A DNA stretch of 64,000 bases, taken from Monocercomonoides exilis. Lineage: Eukaryota; Preaxostyla; Oxymonadida; Polymastigidae. Below are positions 1 through 10,547 of the stretch, piece by piece; position 1 is the stretch's first letter; every line of letters starts with the position of its first letter. Below the pieces are notes generated by a model that searched no databases, had not been told where the DNA came from, and saw only the letters and a program-made list of their open reading frames with translations. The position numbers and the translations under genes are program-made. The stretch spans positions 682,501 through 746,500 of the forward strand of contig LSRY02000042.1 of NCBI GenBank assembly GCA_001643675.2, given 5' to 3'.

Positions 1-599
1 ATGATTTTTTTGACTTCATTGATATACATGATTTTGTTCACTTTCTAAAAAGTACATAAATTGATAAAACATATGAATGCATGTCCATTGATCTCAAAAA
101 GCCATCATACAATATTGTTAGGGAAGCAGCTCAAAGCCAGCAAATCTATTTCGGTTTCCTTTTGTTTTCCCTCGCTTTTATCATTGCATAAAGCAACTTT
201 CATAAGGCAAGACGCGCAAACTGGAATCAATTCATCTCTCATCTTTATTTCATTTTCAAAAAGCATGAAGCAGCATTCGCAAAGATCAATCAACAATTTT
301 TCCCTTCTTTCTTCTTTTTTCTTTAATTCCATTAAAATTAAGCTTTCAAATTTTTCACTCAATGAAGAAAAGCAAAAAGAACTGTTGTATATGTCTTTCA
401 TCACTTTGCAATATCCAATCTGTTTTATCAGCGAAATGGCATTTTCCAAAGATAAGTTCTTTGTTTCAATCATTAAATTAATTCTATTTAATATGTCTGA
501 ATCCAAAATTGAACACAATTCATTTCCGTTCATTTTTATAATCAATGTAATCATTTCTTCAACTTTCGCTTTTCGTTCAATCAAAGGAGTTTTTCCAAT
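1..599 (-). CDS. Two-domain paralogous family protein, copy 1 (cut by window edge)
   Basis: Family of unknown function; other members are at 2873, 6919, 9024, 11815, 15060 and 24862. Exon 2 (599-111) encodes the N-terminal helical domain, with the family signatures LIKQIGYCKVMKDIY, EKLLIDLCECCFML and CASCLMKVAL. It ends at a GTATGA donor. The intron runs to position 45 and exon 3 begins at 44, reading K-V-N-K-I-M-Y-I-N-E-V-K-K-I-I, which matches the start of the family's C-terminal domain. The rest of exon 3 lies outside the window. I could not find a convincing first exon: upstream sequence near 650-690 has no clean ATG exon, so the start is uncertain and the copy may be damaged. Confidence 0.7.
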
Positions 600-1021
600 C
601 TGCAGCAAAATATCTAATTGAAAATGTATTTTTTTCAAAAGTTACCGTTCAATTGAAAAGGAAAGTGGATGGGTACAAACTCATAAACATTTTTGATGAT
701 GAGCACTTGAAAAATACAAGTGTTCATATTTCAATTCGAATTGCAAAAATTATAATTTTATTCGGTAAATCATTTTTTGAATTTGATTTTCTCAAAAAAC
801 TTTAGCAATTAAAATGCAAACCTTTTCTAATTTCTTGCTTGCAATCATTTTGTTCAGTTAACTGAATATAACCCAAATGCAAAAAATGGTCCAAAAAGAT
901 CAGGTGATTTCTTAATATTGTAAAATTCATTAACGTTTATAGCTTTAATATCATTTATTTTTAACTATTCAAGTGGTATTGATTGAACATTTATTGATTT
1001 ATTTTTCAAAAAAGTTCAAAA

Positions 1022-2250
1022 AATGGGTGATTATTTTTGAAATCATATTTTTTCATTTCTAATTTTCGGTTCGAAAATTTTCATTAAATGCCAGTAAACG
1101 AACACTGAAAATTGAACAGGCTAATCCAAGAAATGTTTTTCTTTATTTTAGCTCAAATTTTTTGCTTTTGTAACATAAAAAATTATTTTCTCATTTGAAT
1201 TCAAAATCTTTTATGAGTGACAAAGAACCTTAAAAAACCAACAACCCGAAAAAAGTTATGATTTCAAGAATTATTACCCAAATGTTCAAAAAATATTATT
1301 TAAAATATTATTAAAAAAGTTGTTCATTTCATCTCATGAATATATATATATATAGTTAGCGTTAAAAATGGTGGACACTTTCAATAACTGTGGGCAGTCG
1401 AATTTTCTCAACAACCTTTAAAAGTCGCATTTTGACAATAAACCCAATTATTCCCTCAATGAATGCAAGCTTTTGGAACACACATTAATGAAACAACTTT
1501 CACTGAAGAATTTAGAAATAAACATCTTCAATTTTTGGAGAAACATGAATAATCTTATATCTCCGAATTTCTCTGAAAATTGAAAATGTTTATTTCTAAA
1601 TTCTTCAGAGAAAGTTGTTTCATTAATGTGTGTTCCAAAAGCTTGCATTCATTGAGGGAATAATTGGGTTTATTGTCAAAATGCGACTTTTAAAGGTTGT
1701 TGAGAAAATTCGACTGCCCACAGTTATTGAAAGTGTCCACCATTTTTAACGCTAACTATACAAACTGCTTTTGACCTTTGATCAAACTTTTGTTATTATG
1801 ATGATTTCTAGACAATAAGAAATTTATTATATTTAACTTTTAATACACATTTTTATCATTATGTTTATTTTTCAAATGGGGGAAAATACGGACTTTCAAG
1901 TTTTTCATGCACAATCATAAAAAAAATTGTTTCACTCATAACTTTATTTCGCTTTCTCAGATTTTGAAATAAATTTGATTATCATATGGGTGATTATTTT
2001 TGAAATCATAACTTTTTTCGGGGTGTTGATTCTTTAACTGTATCATTAATTTGTAAAAAGTATTTTCAAACAAACGAATGACAGACAACAATAATTTTCT
2101 GAAACAATGTTTTCGATTCAATGCTTGATGAAATTGTCTCTATTTGGAGTATTGACTTTTAAGCGTTCATTTTTATATATTTAAAGATAATTTTTCAACC
2201 GAAAATTTTAACAGAAAAAATATGAATTCAAAAATAATCACCCATATCCG
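1022..2250. repeat. Nested inverted repeat set around the fold-back element
   Basis: About 55 bp at 1022-1080 reappears inverted at about 2187-2245; both carry GGGTGATTATTTTTGAA and an AATTTTCGGTT block. A second pair, about 1240-1290 and about 1986-2037, shares the CCGAAAAAAGTTATGATTTC block in opposite orientation. The pairs enclose one another symmetrically, with the younger fold-back in the centre. This looks like a decayed terminal-inverted-repeat element; no transposase ORF is present. Confidence 0.55.
1355..1756. mobile_element. Fold-back MITE-like element with about 185-bp arms
   Basis: The element starts GTTAGCGTTAAAAATGGTGG and ends with its exact complement, CCACCATTTTTAACGCTAAC. 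The two arms remain complementary over about 185 bp with only a few mismatches; the spacer is about 30 bp near 1545-1575. TATA flanks each end (1351-1354 and 1757-1760). This is either a TA/TATA target-site duplication or part of the terminal repeat, since TATA is self-complementary. There is no coding capacity, so mobilisation would need a transposase elsewhere. The low arm divergence implies recent origin or gene conversion. Confidence 0.8.
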
Positions 2251-2271
2251 AAAACAGGCATCGTTGAAATC

Positions 2272-2274
<3 letters not shown>

Positions 2275-2310
<36 letters not shown>
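2275..2310. repeat. Poly-T tract
   Basis: An uninterrupted run of roughly 35 T. The antisense ORF with poly-Lys here is an artefact of this tract. Confidence 0.85.
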
Positions 2311-2312
<2 letters not shown>

Positions 2313-2872
2313 CTTGAGATGTGATTTGTATTTGATATGATGGACCTGTTTTGTTTATATTTTTCGATAACAAAAGGTTAACAAAAGTGCCTCATTTTTC
2401 TGAGAAAATGTTTGAATTTTCATATTTTCCCTCAAATGAAAAAAAAAAGAAAAGGCTGATTGCGTAACTTTTGATCTCAGCACCTGATTGATTATTCCTT
2501 TTATTAATCCATGTAATTATGAAATAGTGGATTTTTTGTCACAAACAAAATCTATAACAAAATTATGGGTGGAACATAATTTAGAAAAAAATTTTTCCCC
2601 ATTTCAGTTTGTTTGATCAAGGTTCAAAAATTGCTTTTCAAAAGTTTGAAAAGCCAAGATCATTTGTTTTTTGTGGTTTCTTTTATTTTGTAAATACCAG
2701 AATTATTGAAGTTTGAGAGCTGAGAGTTTTTTTTTTTTTTTTGAAAAGCGATTTTTTTGTAATTTTATGATTGTATTTGATTACCTGGAATATTATCAAC
2801 GAATCGATCGTATTTCTTATTAACAGGATGGATATGAAGATTTGTTGTAAGCCAGTTCGTGATATTTCGAAG

Positions 2873-4269
2873 ATGCCATTAGCGGAAAGATTTTCCAGTT
2901 TGTTCATGTTTTTCTTTTGCTAATTTGAATATTTTTGAAAAATATTTTAACACATAAAAGTGTTGATTTCGATGCTTAGTATATGTAGCGAAGCACAGCA
3001 GATGGTTACAATCATAGAATTAAACGCAATGATGGAAAAAATGGAAAAAACTGAACTTAATGATGCTTTAACAGTTGAACTGTTTAACAAAATCAATGGA
3101 ATGATTGGCGGAAACAAAATAATTCCAAATGAAGCTATCATCTTGATAAAGCAAATCGGATATTGGAAAGCAATGAAAATCATCTCAAATTGTAATTTCA
3201 AATCTTCTTTATTGAGCAAAAGATTTGAACTGATGATTTCTGAAGAAAAGAACGAAAAGATTCTAGCTGATCTTTGTGAATGCTATCTTTTGCTTTATGA
3301 TAGCCACATTAGCGAAGAAATGAATTCGACATGCTTGTCTTACCTTCTGAAAGTTGCATCAGACAAAGAGGAAAGTCCAGAAGCACAAAAGGAAGTGGAA
3401 CTGGCGTTGTTGGCGCTGAGTGAAGCCAGTCGAGTGATGGTTCGACTTTTTTAATTTTGCTTTAAATTTTTTTTTGATTTTTTTATTCTTTTGAACAGAG
3501 AGTTAAACAAGAAGATCATCTGACCGAAGTGGTGAAAATCATTGTTTATCATGAAGAGCATCACAATCTGACTAAATTAGCATTTCAGTCAGCTTGGCGA
3601 CTTATGATCTTCAACTTGCCCAACGATGTTGGGTTGCAATTTATTGTTGTGAATATGATGAATTTTGCAGGAGTGGCGAAAAGAGAACTGGAAGAGCTGG
3701 CAAAAAGTTTGGAATGGAAGAGGAAAAAAGAGGGAAAAGAGAAGAGCGGAGCAGAAACAGGAGCAGCACAACTGATGATACGGTGGTTTGTTGTGATAGA
3801 CACTTTCTTTGTTTCATGCAGCTTATTTGACAAAGAATACAGCGAATTGATCCGTTTCATTGTTGAGCTGTACAGAGCAGCAAGAGAGAATGAACGAGAA
3901 ATACTGGACAGGTGCAATTTTGTATTATTTTTGGTATCGCACAAGCTCAACATTGGAATCGATACTTTGATGGAGTGTGGGGTTTTGGATGTGATTTCAG
4001 AGGAGCTTCTGCAGCTGAATTTGGAAGACAAGGTGATTAGAGATTGCCTGTCGATCTATTTGCATATAACAAGAAGATTGAGCAGTAAATGTGAAGATGA
4101 AACTGAAGAAGAGAAAAGAAAGATAATCAAAAAGAAGATGGCAGAAAAAATAGAGGAAGAAGGATTGGAAGATGTTATCACAAGCCTTCATGAAACATTT
4201 GATTATTATAACAGAGAATACGATGCTTATTTATCGTTGAACATTTCTGAATACTTTGTGAATCTTTGA
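2873..4269 (+). CDS. Two-domain paralogous family protein, copy 2 (intact)
   Basis: Function unknown. Three exons give a continuous 416-aa frame: 2873-2907 (begins MPLAERFSSLF), 2989-3433 and 3499-4269, ending in TGA. Introns are 81 and 65 bp, with donors GTTTTT and GTGATG and acceptors TAG and CAG. The N-terminal half is predicted helical (AIILIKQIGYWKAMKIISN, ADLCECYLLLYD, ALLALSEA). The C-terminal half carries the family signature IIVYHEEHHNLTKLAFQSAW, a charged KRKKEGKEK linker and the tail EEEGLEDV...EYFVNL. Predicted soluble, with no signal peptide or membrane segment seen. The first exon is short but supplies the only in-frame ATG and matches copy 6 (MTFAERFS). Confidence 0.75.
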
Positions 4270-4407
4270 GGAATATAAATATTTTGCGCTTTGTAACTCA
4301 AAAAAAAAAAAAAAAAAAAAAGAAAAAAAGAAAAAAAGAAAAAGAAAAAAGAAAAGAAAAAGAAAAAAAAAAGAAAAGAAAAAGAAAAGAAAAAGAAAAA
4401 AAAAAGA

Positions 4408-4495
<88 letters not shown>

Positions 4496-5860
4496 GAAAG
4501 AAAAGAAAAAAGAAAGAAAGAAAGAAAGAAAGAAAAAGAAAAAGAAAAATTATTATTAATTTATTATTTATTTTATTTTATTTTCTATTTTTTTTTATCA
4601 CTTCATAATTTGATAAATATTTGTGGCTTTTGTGGAAATTTTCGAGAAGGATTATTTTCTATGGAATATTAAAAGATAACTAAATTATATTATCAACAAA
4701 TGTGTTTAATTTCAAAACATTTTATAATCACTCAAATAACAATTATCACTTCCATTATTGAGAAAAGTCATTATGCATTTCTTCTTTCTTTATCTTAAGC
4801 AAACTCTTTTCATCTGCGAAATCTTCTTCATCTCTTTGAACCTTTGAAACACCAAAGGAATTCAGAAGAGCGAAGTTGACAGAGAATGAGAGCTGTCCCT
4901 ATTAAATAAACGAAAATGAGAAGAAGTTGAAACATCCTTCTTTCAAACAGCAGGAACAGAAAAAGCTGAAAAGAAAAGTGATAATACAGAAAAATGTTTC
5001 AATTTGCAATCAGTTTTTCAAAGAAGCAAATGAATGAATATCGTTGAAAAAAAGTGTCTTTGGAATGCCAATTTCATGATCTTCAAGATGAATGTTCAAC
5101 ATCCCTCTCAAGTCTTCAAAAAAGCCGATGCTTGGCAAACACAACACAAAACTCTAAGTTTTTCTTGTTTATGTGTTTATCATTTCAATTGTTTCCAAAT
5201 GATAAGTCAACCGTATTTCATTCACAATGAATGAAAATAAAAAGACCAATTATTGAATTTTCTCAATTCATATGAAAATATCATCGGGCCATTCATAGCT
5301 TGTTGAGAAATTGAATCCCTTTCATTTTGATGAGTGATATTTGATGTTTCTCTTTCTCTTTCTTTCTTTCTTCTTTTCACTATTTTCAGCATTTCCTCAA
5401 TAATTTTTTGTTGACTTTCTGCTTCAAACATAAATAAGTTAAAGTGAAACAGAGAAAGACAACTTTTGAAAGATATGCTTGAACAAAACAGTGGAGTTGA
5501 GGAATTCTCTTGAAAAATGAAGAATTCGGAATTGTGTTGAAATTCAGTTCTCTCTTGAATTAATTTGTTTGGACTGATTGAGTCGTAGAAAGCAATGATG
5601 AGCGAATGGAATATGATGATTGTTTGAAGTGAATTTTGGAGAAGAATGGCAATAATCAACCATTCAATTCAGTTTGGCATATTTTTTCTTATTTTCATCT
5701 TTTTTTGTGTGTGTTTGTGTTCTTCTGATTAGCTTGATTGCCAAAATCCTTCAAACACTCCTCAATTTCCTCTCTTTCTCTTTCTCACTCGCTTTCGTTC
5801 TCCTTCATCCACCTTTTCTTCACTTGTTTCACTCAGATATTCTTTCATCCAAAAACTCTT
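4270..5860. other. Intergenic with simple repeats
   Basis: The stretch begins with an A-rich AAAAG/AAAG tract at about 4300-4405. It continues with the (AAT)n array at 4408-4493, more AAAG units and AT-rich sequence. ORFs at 5034-5234 and 5222-5659 have no recognisable domain or splice context, and I do not call them genes. Confidence 0.5.
4408..4493. repeat. (AAT)n microsatellite
   Basis: About 28 uninterrupted AAT units directly after an A/AAAG-rich tract, just downstream of the copy 2 stop codon. Confidence 0.9.
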
Positions 5861-5989
5861 TTCACCATAAACCTTCAAAAGGCATTAGCACAATGTATTT
5901 TTCTCCATAAATCCAGAAGCTTCTTCCTCTTCTCAGACTTGTCTCTCTTTCGTTATCCTTTTCCATTTTTTTTATGAATTCTTCCAAAG

Positions 5990-6950
5990 GTTCAAATCCT
6001 ATTTTTTCTGACTCTTTTCCAAATCCATTCAAACCCTCTCCCTTCAACAGAACTTTTCGCAAAATCAATTCAAAAAGTTAAAAATGACAGCAGCAAACTT
6101 TCAGAAAGGTTGAAGCCTGCTTCAATGTTGTATTCTTCAGACAATGTTTTGTTTCCTCATCAAAAATTCATTTTTCATTATTTTTTCAAAACTCTTTCAC
6201 AAAGCTTCACCAACCATTCCTTTTCAGCCATATCCCACATTTGAATGAGTTGCTTTCCAACTTTCCAAATAAGTAAGACTTTTTTTTCTTTCTCAAGAAA
6301 TGTTTACGCCAGACGCACTATCAATCCATTTGTTCTGTTTCATTTAATATGTCCTTTACTGCATTCAAGAAATATTCTCCGAAGAAAAGAAGATATTCTC
6401 CTTTTTTTGAAACAAATCTGATTTTTTTGTCAATACAAATGAGATGGATGAAAATATCTTCACAATGAATTGAATAATAATAAATGCAAACATTTGTTGA
6501 TTTTCATATTTATTAAATAATTGTTGTGAATACTTTATCAAACAAATAATATAATAATCAGACAGAATTTAATGGTTTGCATCGTCTTTCCTGTGATTCT
6601 GTCAATCCAAGGTATTTCTGGAATATATCGCAGTTAGTGATCACTCACCAAACATTCATTTTCATGTTCATTTTTCAGTTCAAAGAAACTATTTTGATCT
6701 ATGAACCCATAACAACAAAAATTTATTTTTAAAACTCATTCTTTCTCCGTTATTGATTGCCAAAAATACAAATGCTAAAAACGACGGTATGAGTGTTGAT
6801 ATTATTATTTCTGTATTGAGTTTCAAATTATACACAAACTTTATTTTATCAAACATGAACACTTTCAATGTAAATGATATAAATTGCTTTGTTTTCTGAA
6901 TGAAATAAATTTTCAAAAATGCAGGAGACAGACAACACAAAAAAATTCAA
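5990..6950 (-). pseudogene. Broken copy of the divergent module (inverted duplicate of 26263-27150)
   Basis: Read on the minus strand, this segment matches the plus strand of 26,263-27,150 at high identity by eye. Examples are the conserved ATGGCTGAAAAGGAATGG block near 6230, the reading NETEQMD followed by TGA near 6333, and TTCATTCAGAAAACAA near 6900. At 26 kb the same region is one open frame. Here it contains an in-frame TAA after the N-H of the NHRILSDY equivalent and several small frame changes, so it is a pseudogene. It lies head-to-head with family copy 3. Confidence 0.6.
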
Positions 6951-7531
6951 TGGTGTGCATTCACTGTAGCATGTGAATTCTTATTGATTGAATTTCTTTC
7001 TTTCTTACTTTTTTATTGAAGAATTGTTCAATGAACTGAAGATTGCGATGAGGAAGATCAAAGACAGAAAATCATTGAAATGAGCAAAGTGTTGGAAAGG
7101 ATGGACAAAGGAGATTTCTATTTTATTTTCACGAAAACGCTGTTCGACAAAATATCCATAATGATTGAAGAAAATAAAATATCAATTAATAAAACAGCGA
7201 TGATGTTGAAACATGTTGGATATTACAGAGCATTAAAGCGATTAGACACATTTTGTTTTGAAAGATCTTCATTGAATCAACGATTTGAAGAGATGATAAT
7301 AGAAGAAGAAAAGAAAAAGGAAGAGAAAAATGAAAAACTTTTAATTTTTCTTTGCGAATGCTATCTCACATTAAATAAATATCCTTCTTCGAAATTCATA
7401 TTGGTCTGTGTTCCCTGTCTTCTGAAAGCTGCATTGAAGAAAGGGAACGATGAGAATACTCAAGAGGAAATCGAAATGGCTTTGCTGGCTTTGAGACAAG
7501 TTGAGGAATATGATGTTTGTTTTCATTTGGA

Positions 7532-7568
<37 letters not shown>

Positions 7569-8393
7569 TTGCAAATTGTTTTTGCTGCATTTATTATTAT
7601 TATTATTATATTTTATTAGATTATTGAAAGAGATCTTTTCTTGGATAAAATCAAAGAGATTATTCAATATCACCAGAAACATCACAACCTCACTCATGTT
7701 GCGTATCAATCTGCTTGGAAGTTTTTGATAGACAGATTTTTTAACGATAAAGTCTTGGAAAGAATTATTGTCAATGAACTTCATTTTGCAAGAGAGGCAG
7801 CAAGAGAACTAGAAGAGCTGGCAAATGGTGTGGATTGGAAGAGAGAGAAGGAAGAAAGAGGGAAAGAGGGAAAAGAGACAGAAGAAGATCAAGTCTTATT
7901 GAGATGGCTGCAAAAATTGAAACCTTATTTTATCAAATGCTAGTTGTGGAATGAAGAATTTCCTGAGCTTTTGAGCAGCATTGTTCGTGTGTATCGAGCA
8001 TCGAGGGACAATTCCAGAGAAATCAGCGAGCAGTGCATTAGTGTATTTGAAGCAGCAGCAGGCAACAGAGATATGAAAATTGATGGCCTGCTGAAAAGTG
8101 GGGCTGTTAATGTTGTCTTGGAGGAGATTCAGCGGCCAACGTTGAATGACAAGATGATATTTGATAGCTTATCATTTTTTGTTGCGATTCCATTGCGAAT
8201 GAAAGGAAAAAAGAGAGATGAAATGGAAGAAGCGAAAAGAAAGGAAACGAAAAAGAAAGTATTTGAGAAGTTGGAAGAAGAGGGATACGAAGATGAAATA
8301 ATTTGTTATTATGAAATGTTTGATTTTCTTAACGAAGAAAATGATGATGATGTATTATCATGGGACGTTTCAGACTATTTTGTAAATGCTTGA
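6919..8393 (+). pseudogene. Two-domain family, copy 3 (frameshift plus in-frame TAG)
   Basis: The three-exon structure is the same as copy 4: exon 1 6919-6952 (MQETDNTKKFNE), exon 2 7022-7514, exon 3 7620-8393. Introns begin GTGTGC and GTTTGT; the second is mostly (ATT)n. Two lesions are visible. One base is missing near 7039-7043: the frame leaves ...NELK and only a shift recovers CDEEDQRQKI. A TAG at 7941-7943 falls inside the C-terminal domain between FIKC and LWNEEFPELL, where copy 4 has AAG (Lys) between FRHC and LWNEDF. Past the TAG the frame is preserved to DYFVNA, so decay is recent. Confidence 0.8.
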
Positions 8394-8452
8394 GTAAATG
8401 AAACATTCATTCTTTGTTTCCGAGAGTTTCAATTTTTCTTTTTTTATTTTTC

Positions 8453-8483
<31 letters not shown>

Positions 8484-8976
8484 TTTTTTTTCTATTTCAC
8501 AATTCAACAAGTTTTCATGTTTTTATTGAAGAGTTCTTTCACTCCATCAAATGGAAGCAAAGTGATTGTGAAAAAATAAATTAAATGATTGTTCAATTTG
8601 CGCTTCTCTTCTGTCTTTCTTTTCCTCTGATTAATTTATTCCATTTTTCATCAAAATTGTTAATTGACTATTTTCATAAGTACCTCCCTACGTTCGTCAT
8701 TTAATTTCTCTTTCAAACTTTCTTTTTTTTCTGTCAAATTTCTTTTGTATTTCCCATTTATTCTTTGACAATGTCATTGTGAATTTTAAGGATTGTTTGC
8801 CTCCACTTTATCCATTCAAATTTGTACTTTCAAATGCTAGCTTTGAAATGTAATTCTTGATTTCTTTCTTTTCTTTTCTTTTCTTTTTTTCTGTTCATTT
8901 TGTTCCATTTTGAAGTAATGAAAAAATAGCTTTTGAAAAAACATTTTTAACTTTCCGAATTGTGAAATGAAAAAGG

Positions 8977-9007
<31 letters not shown>

Positions 9008-9023
9008 TAAATGTTTCATTTAC
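8394..9023. other. Spacer between convergent family copies 3 and 4
   Basis: AT- and pyrimidine-rich spacer with no gene. The two ends mirror each other: the sequence around the copy 3 stop (GAGTAAATGAAACATTCAT) is inverted at 9005-9025, as expected if copies 3 and 4 are an inverted pair. TTTTC and AAAAG tracts sit at about 8435-8490 and 8865-9005. Confidence 0.6.
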
Positions 9024-9834
9024 TCAAACATTCACAAAATAGTATGAAACATTACATGCCATTCTATGTTCATAATTCATACAAAGAAAATACAGCATTC
9101 TCTTAAAGCAAAAGATGGTGTCTTCATATCCCTCTTCTTCCATCTTTTCATATATATTCCTTTTTGTTATTTTTCTTTTCGCTTCTTTCCTTTCATCATC
9201 CTCTTTTTTCAAACGATTTGAAATATTGTAGATGAATTCCAAGCTTTTAATTGTTATTCTGTCATTCATTGTTGATTTGTGAATCTCCTCCAGAAAAACA
9301 TCAACAGCCCCACTCCTCAACAAATCATCAACTGTCACACTTCTATTTCTTGCTGCTTCTTCAAGCACATTAATGCATTCTCCACTTATTTCTCTGTGAT
9401 TATCCTTTGCTATTCGAAATACCTGAACAAGGCTGTTAATTAGATCAGCAAAGTCTTCATTCCACAATTTGCAATGGCGAAAATAAACTAACAATGTTTC
9501 AATCCATTTCATTAAAAGAAGCTCTTCTTTCGTTTCTTTTCCTCCTTTCCATCCTTCTTTTCTCTTCCCATCAACACATTTCGAGAGTTCTTCCAGTTCT
9601 CTTCTTGCTTCTCTCGCAAAATGCAGCTCATTCACAATAATTTCTTCTAAACTGTTTTCAAAGATTATTCTTTTTATTAAAAACATCCAAGCTGATTGAT
9701 AGGCAATTCGTGTCAGATTGTGATGTTCCTGATGATATTCGATGATCTCCTTGATTTCATCAAGGAAAAGTTCTTTGTCCAGTTTCTTATAAAAAATAAA
9801 TAAATAAAATAAAATAAAGTGAAGAAAAAAATCG

Positions 9835-9901
<67 letters not shown>

Positions 9902-10547
9902 AGAGAGAGAGAGAGAGGAGGTAGGATATTAGTATCACAATTGGAAAAGAAGTTTTCATACGCAATATCCAGCTCCGCTTAATGCAAGCAAAGCCACTTC
10001 CACTTCTGTTTGGGCCTCTTTGTTTTCCTCTTTGTTTGATGAAGACTTCAAAAGGCAAGGAACGCAAATTGAAAGCGAGTTTAGTGGGAAACAAAAGTTA
10101 AGCAAAATGAAGCACTCAAAAAGGTCAACAAGAAGCTTCTCGTTCTTCTCTTCTTTTTTCAGTTCTTCTTCAATAATCATTTTCTTAAATCTTTGATTCA
10201 ATGAAGATCCACGAAAACTGTAATCATGTACATTTTTCAGTACATTCCAACATCCTATGCTCTTCAGCAACACAAACGCATTTTCCAAACATATTTCCTT
10301 TTCTTCAATCATTTTGTCCATTTTGTCGAACAATTCTTTTGTGAAAATTAAATTGGAATCTTTTTCGTTCATTTCAATAATCATTTCATTAATCTCTTCG
10401 ATTGTCCGTTTCTGCTTGTCAGCTGAGTTGCTGCTCAACCGGGAAAATAATTCTTCAAAAAACAAAGAAAGAAGTCCAATCAAAAAGAATTCAATGAAAC
10501 AGTGAATGCACACCAGTGAATTTTTTTGTGCTATCGATATTCTGCAT
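9024..10547 (-). CDS. Two-domain paralogous family protein, copy 4 (intact)
   Basis: Function unknown; predicted 428 aa. Exon 1 is 10547-10514 (MQNIDSTKKFTE), exon 2 10452-9962 and exon 3 9785-9024, ending in TGA. Intron 1 has a GTGTGC donor and GAAG acceptor. Intron 2 (9961-9786) starts GTATGA and contains a (CT)n run followed by about 60 consecutive T on the coding strand. Family signatures: KSIGCWNVLKNVHDY, EKLLVDLFECFILL, IIEYHQEHHNLTRIAYQSAW, NELHFAREARRELEEL, EEEGYED and SYYFVNV. Reading straight through intron 2 gives a poly-Phe artefact, so splicing is strongly preferred. The start is supported by the matching exon in copy 3. Confidence 0.8.
9836..9920. repeat. Poly-A tract and (GA)n run inside intron 2 of copy 4
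   Basis: About 60 A followed by about 10 GA units on the plus strand, making up roughly half of a 176-bp intron. The true length may be affected by sequencing. Confidence 0.85.

Larger units (their letters stand above)
639..2872. other. Intergenic, AT-rich, filled with inverted repeats
   Basis: No convincing gene on either strand. The stretch holds the 402-bp fold-back element at 1355-1756, an older set of inverted repeats built on the motif GGGTGATTATTTTTGAAATC (about 1022, 1276, 1986 and 2237 in alternating orientation), and a T homopolymer at about 2275-2310. The short ORF inside the fold-back is a by-product of its palindromic structure. Confidence 0.6.

Noticed and set aside
1448-1648. 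66-aa ORF inside the fold-back element
   Set aside because: Produced by the palindrome itself; no homology and no splice or start context.
5985-6000. tRNA T-loop-like GGTTCAAATCC
   Set aside because: No matching acceptor stem, anticodon arm or D-loop around it; chance match.
9786-10094. Poly-Phe N-terminal extension of copy 4
   Set aside because: It runs through intron 2 (GTATGA donor, T homopolymer, AAG acceptor); splicing gives the family structure seen in every other copy.
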